The notes beneath the pieces are model-generated. The model was not told where the DNA came from, did not search any database, and was given only the letters and a program-made list of their open reading frames with translations. DNA of 28,800 nucleotides from DATEPR01 sp036503065 (lineage in GTDB: Bacteria > Actinomycetota > Actinomycetes > Mycobacteriales > Pseudonocardiaceae). Of this stretch, positions 21,314 through 28,495 are shown piece after piece; within the stretch, counting starts at the first letter, position 1; every line of letters starts with the position of its first letter. The translations under genes and the position numbers were made by a program. The stretch lies in contig DASXXM010000551.1 of NCBI GenBank assembly GCA_036503065.1, positions 1 to 28,800 of the forward strand. Reading direction: 5' to 3'.

Positions 21314-22573
21314 ATGACCCTGCGCCTGCGCCGGATCGACGCGCTGTCCGCCGCCCAGCGGCAGAAGTGGGCGGCGGCGCGGGTGTGGACCGCGCGCCGG
21401 GCGCCCTATCTGGCGTCCGCGTTGCTCGCCCTGGAACCGATCGTCGTCGAGCAGGACCGGCCGCCAACCCACGACCTGCGTGCCTTCCCGTCCGATCCGG
21501 CGTGGCACGTGTACCTCGATCCCGACGTTGTCGACGCCGTTGCCGTGCCGGAGCTCGGGTTCTGGCTGCTGCACCAGGTCACCCACCTGTTGCGCCGCCA
21601 CGCCGACCGCTATCCGGGCGCGCAGACCACGACGGACCGGACACCGATGGCCGGCCGGAACGAGGACCAGTGCCGCTGGAACCTGGCAGGCGACGCCGAG
21701 ATCGACGACGACCTGACCGTCGACGGCCTCAGCCTGCCCGAACGGGCTGTCACCCCGAGCGGTCTCGGCCTGCCGGACGCGTGGATCGCCGAGCAGTACT
21801 GGGAAGCGCTCGCCGACGGTCGGTTGCCCGACGACCGGCCCGACTGCGGCACCGGCGCCGACGGCCGGCCGCGCGACTGGAACGGCGGCTTCCCCGGGCT
21901 GTCCGAGACCAGCCGGAAGCTGTTGTGTCGGGACGTGGCACGGCGCATCCGCGAACACACCAGGACACGCGGCACCGTGCCGGCCGGCTGGCAGCGCTGG
22001 GCCGATGACGTGCTGGAGCCGATGGTGAACTGGCGGCACGTGCTGCGCTCGGCGATCCGCCGCGCGGTCGCGGACGTCGCGGGCCGGGTGGACTTCAACT
22101 ACAGCCGGCCATCGCGCCGTGCTTCCGCTGTGCCGCAAGTGATCCTGCCGACGCTGCGCCAGCCGCTGCCCACCGTCGCCGTGGTGATCGACACGTCGGG
22201 CAGCATGAGCGACCAGATGCTGGCCCAGGTGCTCGGCGAGGTGTCTGGCCTGCTGGCCAGTCTCGGCGTGGCCCGCGAGCGGCTGCACGTGGTCTGTTGC
22301 GACGCGACGGCGTTCGAGGCACAACGGGTGCTCAACGCCCGCGAGGTCCGGCTGCTCGGCGGCGGTGGCACCGACATGGGCGCCGGCCTCGCCGCAACTG
22401 CCGACCTGCGGCCGCGTCCTGACCTGGTCGTCGTGCTCACCGACGGGCACACACCGTGGCCCGCCGCGCCGCCGCGCCGCGCGAAAGTGGTGGTGGGCCT
22501 GATGGACGTGACCGGATCGGTGCCGGACTGGGCCGTGTCCGTGCCGGTCGGCGACAGCGTGGCAGCCCGATGA
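21314..22573 (+). CDS. VWA-domain protein with DUF2201-like N-terminus (MoxR partner)
   Basis: This 419-residue protein carries a putative metallopeptidase-like N-terminal domain of the DUF2201 kind (about 1-265; LLHQVTHLLRRHADR and WNLAGDAEIDDDL). A C-terminal von Willebrand A-like domain has a full metal-ion-dependent adhesion site: DTSGSMS (293-299), GGGTDM (350-355) and LTDG. In the first motif the HExxH-type glutamate is Gln88 (HQVTH), so peptidase activity is doubtful. VWA proteins of this type bind the MoxR ATPase and present a target to it. The gene starts 1 bp after the moxR stop and overlaps the third gene by ATGA, giving a tight operon. Confidence 0.9.
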   Translation: MTLRLRRIDALSAAQRQKWAAARVWTARRAPYLASALLALEPIVVEQDRPPTHDLRAFPSDPAWHVYLDPDVVDAVAVPELGFWLLHQVTHLLRRHADRYPGAQTTTDRTPMAGRNEDQCRWNLAGDAEIDDDLTVDGLSLPERAVTPSGLGLPDAWIAEQYWEALADGRLPDDRPDCGTGADGRPRDWNGGFPGLSETSRKLLCRDVARRIREHTRTRGTVPAGWQRWADDVLEPMVNWRHVLRSAIRRAVADVAGRVDFNYSRPSRRASAVPQVILPTLRQPLPTVAVVIDTSGSMSDQMLAQVLGEVSGLLASLGVARERLHVVCCDATAFEAQRVLNAREVRLLGGGGTDMGAGLAATADLRPRPDLVVVLTDGHTPWPAAPPRRAKVVVGLMDVTGSVPDWAVSVPVGDSVAAR

Positions 22574-23325
22574 GCCGGTTCGACAACGAGGACGAGCGGC
22601 CGGAGGAACTGACCGCGTGGCTCGCCGCCGGCCTGCGCCGCACCGAGGCATTGTCCTGGCGGCACTGGAACTTCACGCTCGAACAGGCCGTCGGGTGGCG
22701 CTCGGCAGGCGTGACCGAGGCGTTGCTCGCCGCGCAGTGGCAGGCCGCGGGCGTCCAGCCGAACAAGGTGGGTGAGTGGGTCGACGCGCAGATCGGGCCC
22801 GGTGAGGCGATCCGCTGGCACGAGTTCGGTTTCGGCCTCGACCAAGCCCGCGTACACGCCAAGAACGGCGAGTCACCGGACCAGGTCTACCAGCGGAACA
22901 ACCTGATGTCGCAGATAACGCCGCAGATCACCGGTCGCCCCGGCTGGGGGCTTCAATCCACCGCGGGCATCCATGAGCTGTTGCAGGCCGGTGTCCGGCA
23001 CGAACTGCTGCGCGGCTACATGGAGGCGCAGTGGTGGGACAGCGAGGCGATCGGCTGGGCCAAACAGGACATCCAGGCCGGCGACGCCCGGCTGTGGCAG
23101 AAGCTCCGCCTGACCTCGTCCGAGGCGGGTGAACTGCGGAAGGCCGGTCGCACGGCGGCGGACGTGATCGAGGAATGGTGGCGCGCCGGCATCCCGTTGA
23201 ACGAGGTCGCTGAGTGGCTCGGCGCCGGGCTCACCGCGGCGGAAGCCGTGGCACAGCGGGCATCGGGCGTCACCGTCGAGCAGGCCGCGGCCCTGCGTGC
23301 CCTCCGTCGCGGCGGCACCGTCTGA
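22570..23325 (+). CDS. Helical tryptophan-repeat protein, third gene of the MoxR-VWA operon
   Basis: This 251-residue protein starts inside the VWA stop (ATGA). It is built of short repeats of about 13-14 residues with the pattern W-x2-(A)G-(I/L/V)-x5-E/A. At least seven fill residues 13-108 (AWLAAGLRRTEA, VGWRSAGVTEALL, AQWQAAGVQPNKV, EWVDAQIGPGEA and others) and about three lie near 200-245 (EWWRAGIPLNEV, EWLGAGLTAAEA, QRASGVTVEQA). No catalytic motif, signal peptide or membrane segment is visible. Repeat scaffolds of this kind usually bind proteins, so it may be the adaptor or the target remodelled by the MoxR-VWA pair. No family was recognised with certainty. Its stop codon falls in a small tandem repeat. 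Confidence 0.85.
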   Translation: MSRFDNEDERPEELTAWLAAGLRRTEALSWRHWNFTLEQAVGWRSAGVTEALLAAQWQAAGVQPNKVGEWVDAQIGPGEAIRWHEFGFGLDQARVHAKNGESPDQVYQRNNLMSQITPQITGRPGWGLQSTAGIHELLQAGVRHELLRGYMEAQWWDSEAIGWAKQDIQAGDARLWQKLRLTSSEAGELRKAGRTAADVIEEWWRAGIPLNEVAEWLGAGLTAAEAVAQRASGVTVEQAAALRALRRGGTV

Positions 23326-23361
23326 ACCGGCGGCACCGTCTGAACCGGCGGCACCGTCCGA
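23311..23361. repeat. 18-bp tandem repeat (about 2.8 copies) across a stop codon
   Basis: GGCGGCACCGTCTGAACC occurs twice exactly (23311-23328, 23329-23346) and a third time in part (23347-23361). The TGA of the repeat-protein gene is inside copy one and recurs in frame in copy two. The block ends 5 bp before the convergent lacI stop. Confidence 0.9.
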
Positions 23362-23365
23362 CGTG

Positions 23366-24385
23366 TCAGGCGCGCGGTGCGGCAACGGATTCGCGGGTCA
23401 CCAGTTGGATCGGCAGTACTACCTGCTTCGCCGAGGTCGTCGGGTTGGCGATCCGTTCCAGCAGCAGCCGCGCGGCCTCGACGCCGAGTTCGTAGTGCGG
23501 GATGCGGACCGTGGTGAGGGCGGGCCGCTGCTTGTCCAGGAACGGCATGTCGTTGAAGCCGACCACCGACACGTCGGCCGGACAGGTCAGCCCCCGCTCG
23601 GCGAGCGCCCGGTAGCAGCCCAGTGCGATGAGGTCGTTGCCCGCGACCACGGCGGTGATGTCGCTCTCCGCCGCGAGCAGGTCCCGCGCCGCGCGGACGC
23701 CGCACTCCTCGGTGAACGCCGCGCAGTACCGGATCGCGCGCGAGCTGACGGTCAGCCCGTGGCAGCTCATCGCGGCCAGGTATGCCTGGTGGCGTTCCCA
23801 GCCGGTGGACAGGTCCTGCGGCCCGGCCAGGTGCGCGATCCGCCGGTGGCCCAGTTCGACCAGCATCCGGACCAGCGCGGCGATCCCGGCCTGGCTGTCC
23901 GCGGTGACCGACGGCACGTCGCTGGCGTCGCTGCGCCGGTTCACCAGCACGGTCGGCACCGGCCGCCCCCGGTCGGTCTCGGGTCGCAGATCGCGCCGGC
24001 CGGTGGCCAGGATGAACCCGTCGGTCTGGCGGCCGCGCATGGCCGCGAGCAGTTCCCGCTCCCGGTCCGGGTCGCCGTCGGTGTTGCCGAGCAGGGCCAT
24101 GTAACCGGCCTCCCGCAACACGTCCTCGATACCGCGCACGATCGGCGGGAACACCGGATTGCGCAGGTCCGGGATGATGACGCCGGCCACCAGCGATGTC
24201 CTCGTGCGCAGGCTGCGCGCGGCCGAGTTGGGGGCGTAGCCCAACGCCTTCGCCGCCGCCAGGATGCGGGTCGCCGTCGGCGGGCTGACCTTGCTCCTGG
24301 TCTGTGGGTTCAACGCCCGGCTCGCGGTCGCGGCATGGACCTGCGCGAGGCTGGCCACGTCCTTGATTGTCGGAACCTTGTCCAT
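23366..24385 (-). CDS. LacI-family transcriptional regulator
   Basis: This 339-residue protein has an N-terminal LacI helix-turn-helix (IKDVASLAQVHAATASRALN, about 7-26) and hinge helix (NSAARSLRTRTS). A periplasmic-binding-protein-like effector domain follows (VAGVIIPDLRNPVFPPIVRG, then GYMALLGNTDGDPDRE and AVVAGNDLIALGCYRALAERG). Such regulators usually sense sugars or small metabolites. No sugar transporter or catabolic gene is adjacent in this window, so the target is unknown. It ends convergently against the MoxR operon. Confidence 0.93.
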   Translation of the reverse strand: MDKVPTIKDVASLAQVHAATASRALNPQTRSKVSPPTATRILAAAKALGYAPNSAARSLRTRTSLVAGVIIPDLRNPVFPPIVRGIEDVLREAGYMALLGNTDGDPDRERELLAAMRGRQTDGFILATGRRDLRPETDRGRPVPTVLVNRRSDASDVPSVTADSQAGIAALVRMLVELGHRRIAHLAGPQDLSTGWERHQAYLAAMSCHGLTVSSRAIRYCAAFTEECGVRAARDLLAAESDITAVVAGNDLIALGCYRALAERGLTCPADVSVVGFNDMPFLDKQRPALTTVRIPHYELGVEAARLLLERIANPTTSAKQVVLPIQLVTRESVAAPRA

Positions 24386-24490
24386 CAGATGAGCATAGGG
24401 ACGATCATGGCGATCACGGTGGACGACGGCGCAATCGACCTCGAACGGACGAGGCGGCCATGACCTCGTTGGCCGCTGGTCCGTAACTGA

Positions 24491-24946
24491 TCAGTCGGCT
24501 GCCGGCGCGGTCCTGATTCGGAACACCGGGTAGCCGGGGGCGATCTCCAGCAGCTTCTCGTCCGACGCGGTCGCGTCGACGCCGTCGAAGAAGACACCGA
24601 CCTCGAACTTCCATCGACGCAGGTAGGCGCGCAGCACGGCGGGCTTGTCCGCGTCGTCCAGTTCGGTCGGTACGAAGCGTTCCACCCGGCGGCCCAGGTG
24701 CAGTTCGCCCGCACCGGCGGCGCGCAGGTTGCGTACCCACTGGGTGTGGCCGCGCGGCGCGATCAGGTACCGGTCGCCGTCGTGGGTCAGCAGGTTGACC
24801 GGGTTGGTGCGCCATTCGCCGCTGGTACGGCCCCGGACGTACAGCACCCGCGAACCCCAGACGCTGATCCCCATCCGGGTCAGGGTGGCGACGATCCGGT
24901 TGAAGGTGTTGGTGGCGTTCTTGGGCTTGATGTATCGGCTGGTCAT
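24491..24946 (-). CDS. Deazaflavin (F420)-dependent nitroreductase-family protein
   Basis: This 151-residue protein of the DDN/FDOR type common in actinobacteria carries GRTSGEWRTNPVNLLTHDGD (about 39-58), YLIAPRGHTQWVRNLRAAGA and the C-terminal PVFRIRTA strand. These enzymes use cofactor F420 to reduce nitro compounds, quinones or other substrates. The ATG at 24946 follows a GAGGAG RBS; in-frame codons further upstream would cross the operator array. It is divergent from the TetR gene, and the shared gap is packed with matching palindromes, so TetR control is very likely. Confidence 0.88.
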   Translation of the reverse strand: MTSRYIKPKNATNTFNRIVATLTRMGISVWGSRVLYVRGRTSGEWRTNPVNLLTHDGDRYLIAPRGHTQWVRNLRAAGAGELHLGRRVERFVPTELDDADKPAVLRAYLRRWKFEVGVFFDGVDATASDEKLLEIAPGYPVFRIRTAPAAD

Positions 24947-24965
24947 CTCGACTCCTCGGCTGGTG

Positions 24966-25072
24966 CGAGAGCACTGCTCTCGTTTGAGAGCAGTGAACAC
25001 GAACAGGTGCTCTACGTCAAGAGCGCTGCTCTCGAATTTGGACAGTGCTCTCGAATTTGAGCAGTGCTCTCG
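24966..25072. promoter_or_regulatory. Array of TetR-type operators with 19-bp period
   Basis: The core site is a perfect 17-bp palindrome, CGAGAGCA-C-TGCTCTCG (24966-24982). Related full or half sites are centred at about 24993, 25007, 25026, 25045 and 25064. TGCTCTCG recurs exactly at 25027, 25046 and 25065, and AATTTG follows the first two of these. The array spans the gap between the F420-dependent oxidoreductase gene and tetR, reaching the likely tetR promoter (-10-like CATACT at 25080-25085). Confidence 0.88.
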
Positions 25073-25091
25073 CTTCTGGCATACTGCCGTC

Positions 25092-25886
25092 ATGAACACC
25101 AGCCAAACCGCCCGTGAGCGCGCCCGCGCCGTGCTGACCAGCGAGATCAAGGATGCGGCGCGACGACAGCTGGCCGAGTCCGGCGCGACCGGCATGTCCC
25201 TGCGTGGCGTCGCCAGGGAGTTGGGGATGGTGTCCTCGGCGCTGTACCGCTACTTCCCCACCCGCGACGACCTGCTGACCGCGCTGATCGTCGATGCCTA
25301 CCACGCGCTCGGCGACGCGGCGGAAACCGCGAACGCGATCGTCGAGCGCACCGACCTGCGCCGCCGCTGGCGCGACACCTGCCGCGCGGTACGGCAGTGG
25401 GCGCTCGCCAACCCGCACGAGTACGCCCTGATCTACGGCTCGCCCGTACCGGGTTACCAGGCGCCGCAGGACACCGTGGCGCAGGCCGCCCGCGTACCGC
25501 TCGCCATGGTCGGTGTCCTGCGCGACGCGTTGGCCGCCGGCACCCTCGCCGAGCCCGATACGGGGATCATGGGCGTCGTCCTGGCACGGCAGACGGCAGC
25601 GCTGGCCGCCACGATCGCGCCGGAATTGCCGGCCTCCGTGCTGATCCGAGCGCTGATGGCCTGGTCACAGCTGTTCGGCATGATCAGCTTCGAGCTGTTC
25701 GGCCAGTTCGTCGGCAGCGTGGACCCGGCAGAGCAGTTCTTCGACCACGCCGTCGACCTGATGGCCACGTTCATCGGCCTGCCGAAACAGGCACCGCAAG
25801 CGCCGGCCCCCGACGTCCTCGGCGCGCTGTTCGGCGACGAGCCAGACGGCGAGGCGGACGATGGGGACGCTACGCGGACTGCCTGA
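25092..25886 (+). CDS. TetR-family transcriptional regulator
   Basis: This 264-residue protein has the N-terminal TetR DNA-binding domain (about 18-65; AARRQLAESGATGMSLRGVA, then MVSSALYRYFPTRDDLLTAL). A C-terminal ligand domain of the WHG/TetR_C type follows (RAVRQWALANPHEYALIYGS and onward). The acidic tail after about 225 is variable. The ATG has no RBS and lies 7 bases after a -10-like CATACT, so the mRNA may be leaderless. It is very likely autoregulated through the operator array before it and controls the divergent F420-dependent oxidoreductase. Its 3' end is overlapped by an antisense frame. Confidence 0.93.
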   Translation: MNTSQTARERARAVLTSEIKDAARRQLAESGATGMSLRGVARELGMVSSALYRYFPTRDDLLTALIVDAYHALGDAAETANAIVERTDLRRRWRDTCRAVRQWALANPHEYALIYGSPVPGYQAPQDTVAQAARVPLAMVGVLRDALAAGTLAEPDTGIMGVVLARQTAALAATIAPELPASVLIRALMAWSQLFGMISFELFGQFVGSVDPAEQFFDHAVDLMATFIGLPKQAPQAPAPDVLGALFGDEPDGEADDGDATRTA

Positions 25887-26320
25887 AGCGGCTTCGGCGT
25901 CTTCGCGGCGCCACCGCCGCCACGTGACCGGAACACGAGGGCCGCGGAGGCCAGCGTCGCCACGGCGTCGGCGCCCACGCTCAGTGCCTTCTGCGGGAAC
26001 CAGGCCGGGTCGTGCATGTCGGGCAGCGGCCCGAGCCTGCCGACGTTGGTGTAGCTGTAGAGCAGCACCGCACCCAGCGCGCTCGCCGCGACCAGGAACG
26101 CCAGGAAGTGCAGGAATCGGCTGCCCGACGCGAGGACGATCAGGGCCAACAGCAGCGCGACGGCGCCATCGACGCGGAACAGCAGGCCCTGGCTCAGGCC
26201 GCCGCTGCCGATGGCGCCGTTGTACTTGCCGGCCAGGTGGATGTGCACGTAGGCCGCGACGCCGAGTCCCGCCGCCGTGAGCAGCCGCAGCATGCGTGAG
26301 CCCTCGGTGTTCGTGGCCAT
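25454..26320 (-). CDS. Small multi-helix membrane protein whose frame runs antisense into tetR
   Basis: The first ~140 residues look real. MATNTEGSRMLRLLTAAGLG opens a set of about four hydrophobic segments (AGLGVAAYVHIHLAGK, GLLFRVDGAVALLLALIVLA, FLHFLAFLVAASALGAVLLY, ADAVATLASAALVF). A strong RBS (GAGGGAG) precedes the ATG. After residue ~145 the frame is low-complexity Ser/Pro/Ala-rich and covers 433 bp of the opposing tetR gene to a stop at 25454. A stop in the next frame at 25870-25872 would give the expected ~150-residue protein, so a single-base frameshift near 25873-25930 is likely, natural or from sequencing. The function is unknown. It lies 61 bp downstream of the MetE-like gene. 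Confidence 0.6.
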   Translation of the reverse strand: MATNTEGSRMLRLLTAAGLGVAAYVHIHLAGKYNGAIGSGGLSQGLLFRVDGAVALLLALIVLASGSRFLHFLAFLVAASALGAVLLYSYTNVGRLGPLPDMHDPAWFPQKALSVGADAVATLASAALVFRSRGGGGAAKTPKPLQAVRVASPSSASPSGSSPNSAPRTSGAGACGACFGRPMNVAIRSTAWSKNCSAGSTLPTNWPNSSKLIMPNSCDQAISARISTEAGNSGAIVAASAAVCRARTTPMIPVSGSARVPAANASRRTPTMASGTRAACATVSCGAW

Positions 26321-26381
26321 GGGCTCCCTCGTTCGCTGCCGTCGTACGGATCACTATGACGCAGCGGCGCGGGAATTTCGA

Positions 26382-27512
26382 TCAGTGCCACACCTCGGCG
26401 GCCGTGTCCACCACCAGCCGAAGCTTGGCGACCTGCTCGTCGAAGGTCAACGTGTTGCCCTCCACGGTGGACGAGAACCCGCACTGCGGTGACAGGCACA
26501 GTTGGTCCAGCGGCACGTACCGGGCGGCCTCGTCGATGCGCCGTTTCAGGTCGTCCTTGCTCTCCAGCGCGCCGCGCTTGGTGGTGACCAGGCCCAACAC
26601 CACCATCTTGCCCTTGGGCACGAACCGCAGCGGCTCGAACGTGCCGGACCGGACGTCGTCGAACTCCAGGAAGAACCCGTCCACGGCCAGCTCGCCGAAC
26701 AGCTGTTCTGCCACGAAGTCGTAGCCGCCCTCGGCCACCCACGACGACCGGAAGTTCCCCCGACACATGTGAGTCGTGACGCGCAGCCCGGCAGGCCGGG
26801 TTGCGATGGCGGCGTTGATCTGGCGGATGTAGCGCTCGTGCTGGTGTTCGGCGTCGTCGCCCCGGTCGGCGATCATGGCGCGCTGGCGAGGGTCGTTGAG
26901 GTAGGCGAGGCTCGTGTCGTCCAGTTGCAGGTAGGTGCAGCCCAGTTCGGCGATCCGCCGCACCTGCTCGGCGTAGGCGGCGGACAGGTCGTCCCAGAAC
27001 TCGTCGAGGTCGGGGTAGACCGACCGGTCGATCGCGGCCTGCCCGCCCCGGTAGTGGACCATGCTGGGCGATGGAATGGTCAGCTTCGCCGTCTGGTCGC
27101 CGGACGTGTGCCGCGCCAGGAACGCGAAGTCGTCCGCGAAGATCGTCTCGTTCAGCCGGATCCGCTCGCTCACCCGAAGCGCGGCCGGCGTGAAGGAGAT
27201 GGTCCCTTCCGCGTTGCGAAACCGCACTTCCATGTTGTCCGCGGCCCGCGTGATGCCGCCGAGCTGATAGATGAAGTCCATGTGCCAGGAGGCACGACGG
27301 AACTCCCCGTCGGTCGCGGTGCGCAGCCCGACGTCGGCCTGGGTCCGGATCACCGAGCGGATCGCCTCGTCCTCGATCTCGCGGAGCCGGGCGTCGTCGA
27401 TCACGTGGTCGGCGTGCTCCTGTCGAGCCTGGAGCAGGGCAGCGGGCCGCAGCAGGCTGCCGACATGATCGGCCCGAAACGGCGGCAGGGTACGGGTGGC
27501 GGACATGGACAC
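26382..27512 (-). CDS. MetE-like cobalamin-independent methyltransferase (core domain form)
   Basis: This 376-residue protein corresponds to the catalytic C-terminal domain of MetE, as in YxjG/YxjH-type and core-MetE enzymes that methylate homocysteine or related thiols. The zinc ligands are present: His248 and Cys250 (THMCRGN), Glu283 (FFLEFDD) and Cys344 (SPQCGFSS). RADHVGSLLRP at 13-23 is also characteristic. The N-terminal half of full MetE is absent, as usual for this subfamily. The start is the GTG at 27512 or, more likely, the ATG at 27506, about 8 bases after a -10-like TAATCT. The methyl donor is not obvious from sequence. Confidence 0.88.
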   Translation of the reverse strand: MSMSATRTLPPFRADHVGSLLRPAALLQARQEHADHVIDDARLREIEDEAIRSVIRTQADVGLRTATDGEFRRASWHMDFIYQLGGITRAADNMEVRFRNAEGTISFTPAALRVSERIRLNETIFADDFAFLARHTSGDQTAKLTIPSPSMVHYRGGQAAIDRSVYPDLDEFWDDLSAAYAEQVRRIAELGCTYLQLDDTSLAYLNDPRQRAMIADRGDDAEHQHERYIRQINAAIATRPAGLRVTTHMCRGNFRSSWVAEGGYDFVAEQLFGELAVDGFFLEFDDVRSGTFEPLRFVPKGKMVVLGLVTTKRGALESKDDLKRRIDEAARYVPLDQLCLSPQCGFSSTVEGNTLTFDEQVAKLRLVVDTAAEVWH

Positions 27513-27513
27513 C

Positions 27514-27530
27514 AGATTAGGCTGTTCGGG
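27514..27530. promoter_or_regulatory. Overlapping divergent -10 elements of the metE-like and femAB-like genes
   Basis: On the minus strand TAATCT (27519 to 27514) lies 7-8 bases before the metE-like ATG at 27506. On the plus strand TAGGCT (27518-27523) lies 7 bases before the GTG at 27530. With only 17-23 bp between the two starts, both mRNAs would be leaderless or nearly so. The -35 regions would fall inside the opposite gene. Confidence 0.45.
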
Positions 27531-28495
27531 TGCGCACCCGCAGTGACACCAGTCTCGGCTCGGCGACGTCGCCGGCGGAATGGGACGCGTTGGTCGCCGA
27601 CAACGGTGGGTGCTTCTTTCAGCGGTACGACTGGCTCACCACCATGGCCGACGTGCTGGGCCTGGACTTCCACGGGCTGACCGTGCATGCCGATGGCCGG
27701 CCGGTCGGGGTCGCGCCGATGTTGGTCAAGCGCATCGGGCCGTTCCGGACCGTGAACTGGGTGCCGTTCCCGTATGTCGGGCCGTTGGTGCCGCGCGCGG
27801 TGCTGGCGGAACTGTTGCCGCTGCTGAGCGCGTGGGAACGGCGCAGACGCAGCGTGCGTTCGCAACACGTCCTCATGTCCACTGTGGACCACGACAGTCA
27901 TCGGGACCGCACGTTCGTCCTCGACCTCAAGGGCCAGCACGAGGACAGCCTGCTGCGACGCGTGGAACCCAAGCGCCGGGCCAAGATTCGCCGCGCCACG
28001 GCCCAGGGAGTCGTGGTCCGACCGGCAACGGAGGACGACATCGAGAGCCTCCTGCCGGCCTGGTCGGAAGCCACGTTCGCGGCCCAGGGACTGCCAGCAC
28101 CCTACCCGGCCGCGGGGTACGCCACCGTCTGGACGAGGTTTCGGGACTCGCCGGACGCCCGGTTCTCCACCGCGGTGCTGGACGGCGAACCGGTGTGCGT
28201 GCAGGTAAGTTTCACGGGCGCGCCACGAGCCGTGGCGTGGGTCATGGCCAACGCCGGCACGCCGCAAGCCTCACTGGCACAGCCGTTGCTCTACTGGGAC
28301 ACGATCAGCTGGGCGCTCCACCAGGGCTGCGAGGAATTCGACCTGGTCGGCGCCCCCACCGACGGCGTCGCCAGGTACAAGCGCGACTGGGGCGCCCACG
28401 AGGCGCACTACTCCGTGCTCCGACGGCAGTCCCCGATCTACCAACTGCCCCCGATCTGCCGACTGCTCAGGGACGACCGGCGCGGCGCGCGATGA
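27530..28495 (+). CDS. FemAB/GNAT-like acyltransferase
   Basis: This 321-residue protein has the FemAB/BioF2-like double GNAT layout. It includes FFQRYDWLTTMADVLG near the N-terminus, PFPYVGPLVPRAVLAELLP in the middle, and a C-terminal acetyltransferase core with VLDGEPVCVQVSFTGAPRAV, then QPLLYWDTISWALHQGCEEF, DLVGAPTDGVARYKRDWGAH. Such proteins transfer aminoacyl or acyl groups onto peptidoglycan precursors, exopolysaccharide or small molecules. A glycosyltransferase gene ends against it (29-bp overlap), which points to cell-surface polysaccharide work. The GTG start has no RBS and sits 7 bases after TAGGCT, consistent with leaderless translation. Confidence 0.85.
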   Translation: MRTRSDTSLGSATSPAEWDALVADNGGCFFQRYDWLTTMADVLGLDFHGLTVHADGRPVGVAPMLVKRIGPFRTVNWVPFPYVGPLVPRAVLAELLPLLSAWERRRRSVRSQHVLMSTVDHDSHRDRTFVLDLKGQHEDSLLRRVEPKRRAKIRRATAQGVVVRPATEDDIESLLPAWSEATFAAQGLPAPYPAAGYATVWTRFRDSPDARFSTAVLDGEPVCVQVSFTGAPRAVAWVMANAGTPQASLAQPLLYWDTISWALHQGCEEFDLVGAPTDGVARYKRDWGAHEAHYSVLRRQSPIYQLPPICRLLRDDRRGAR

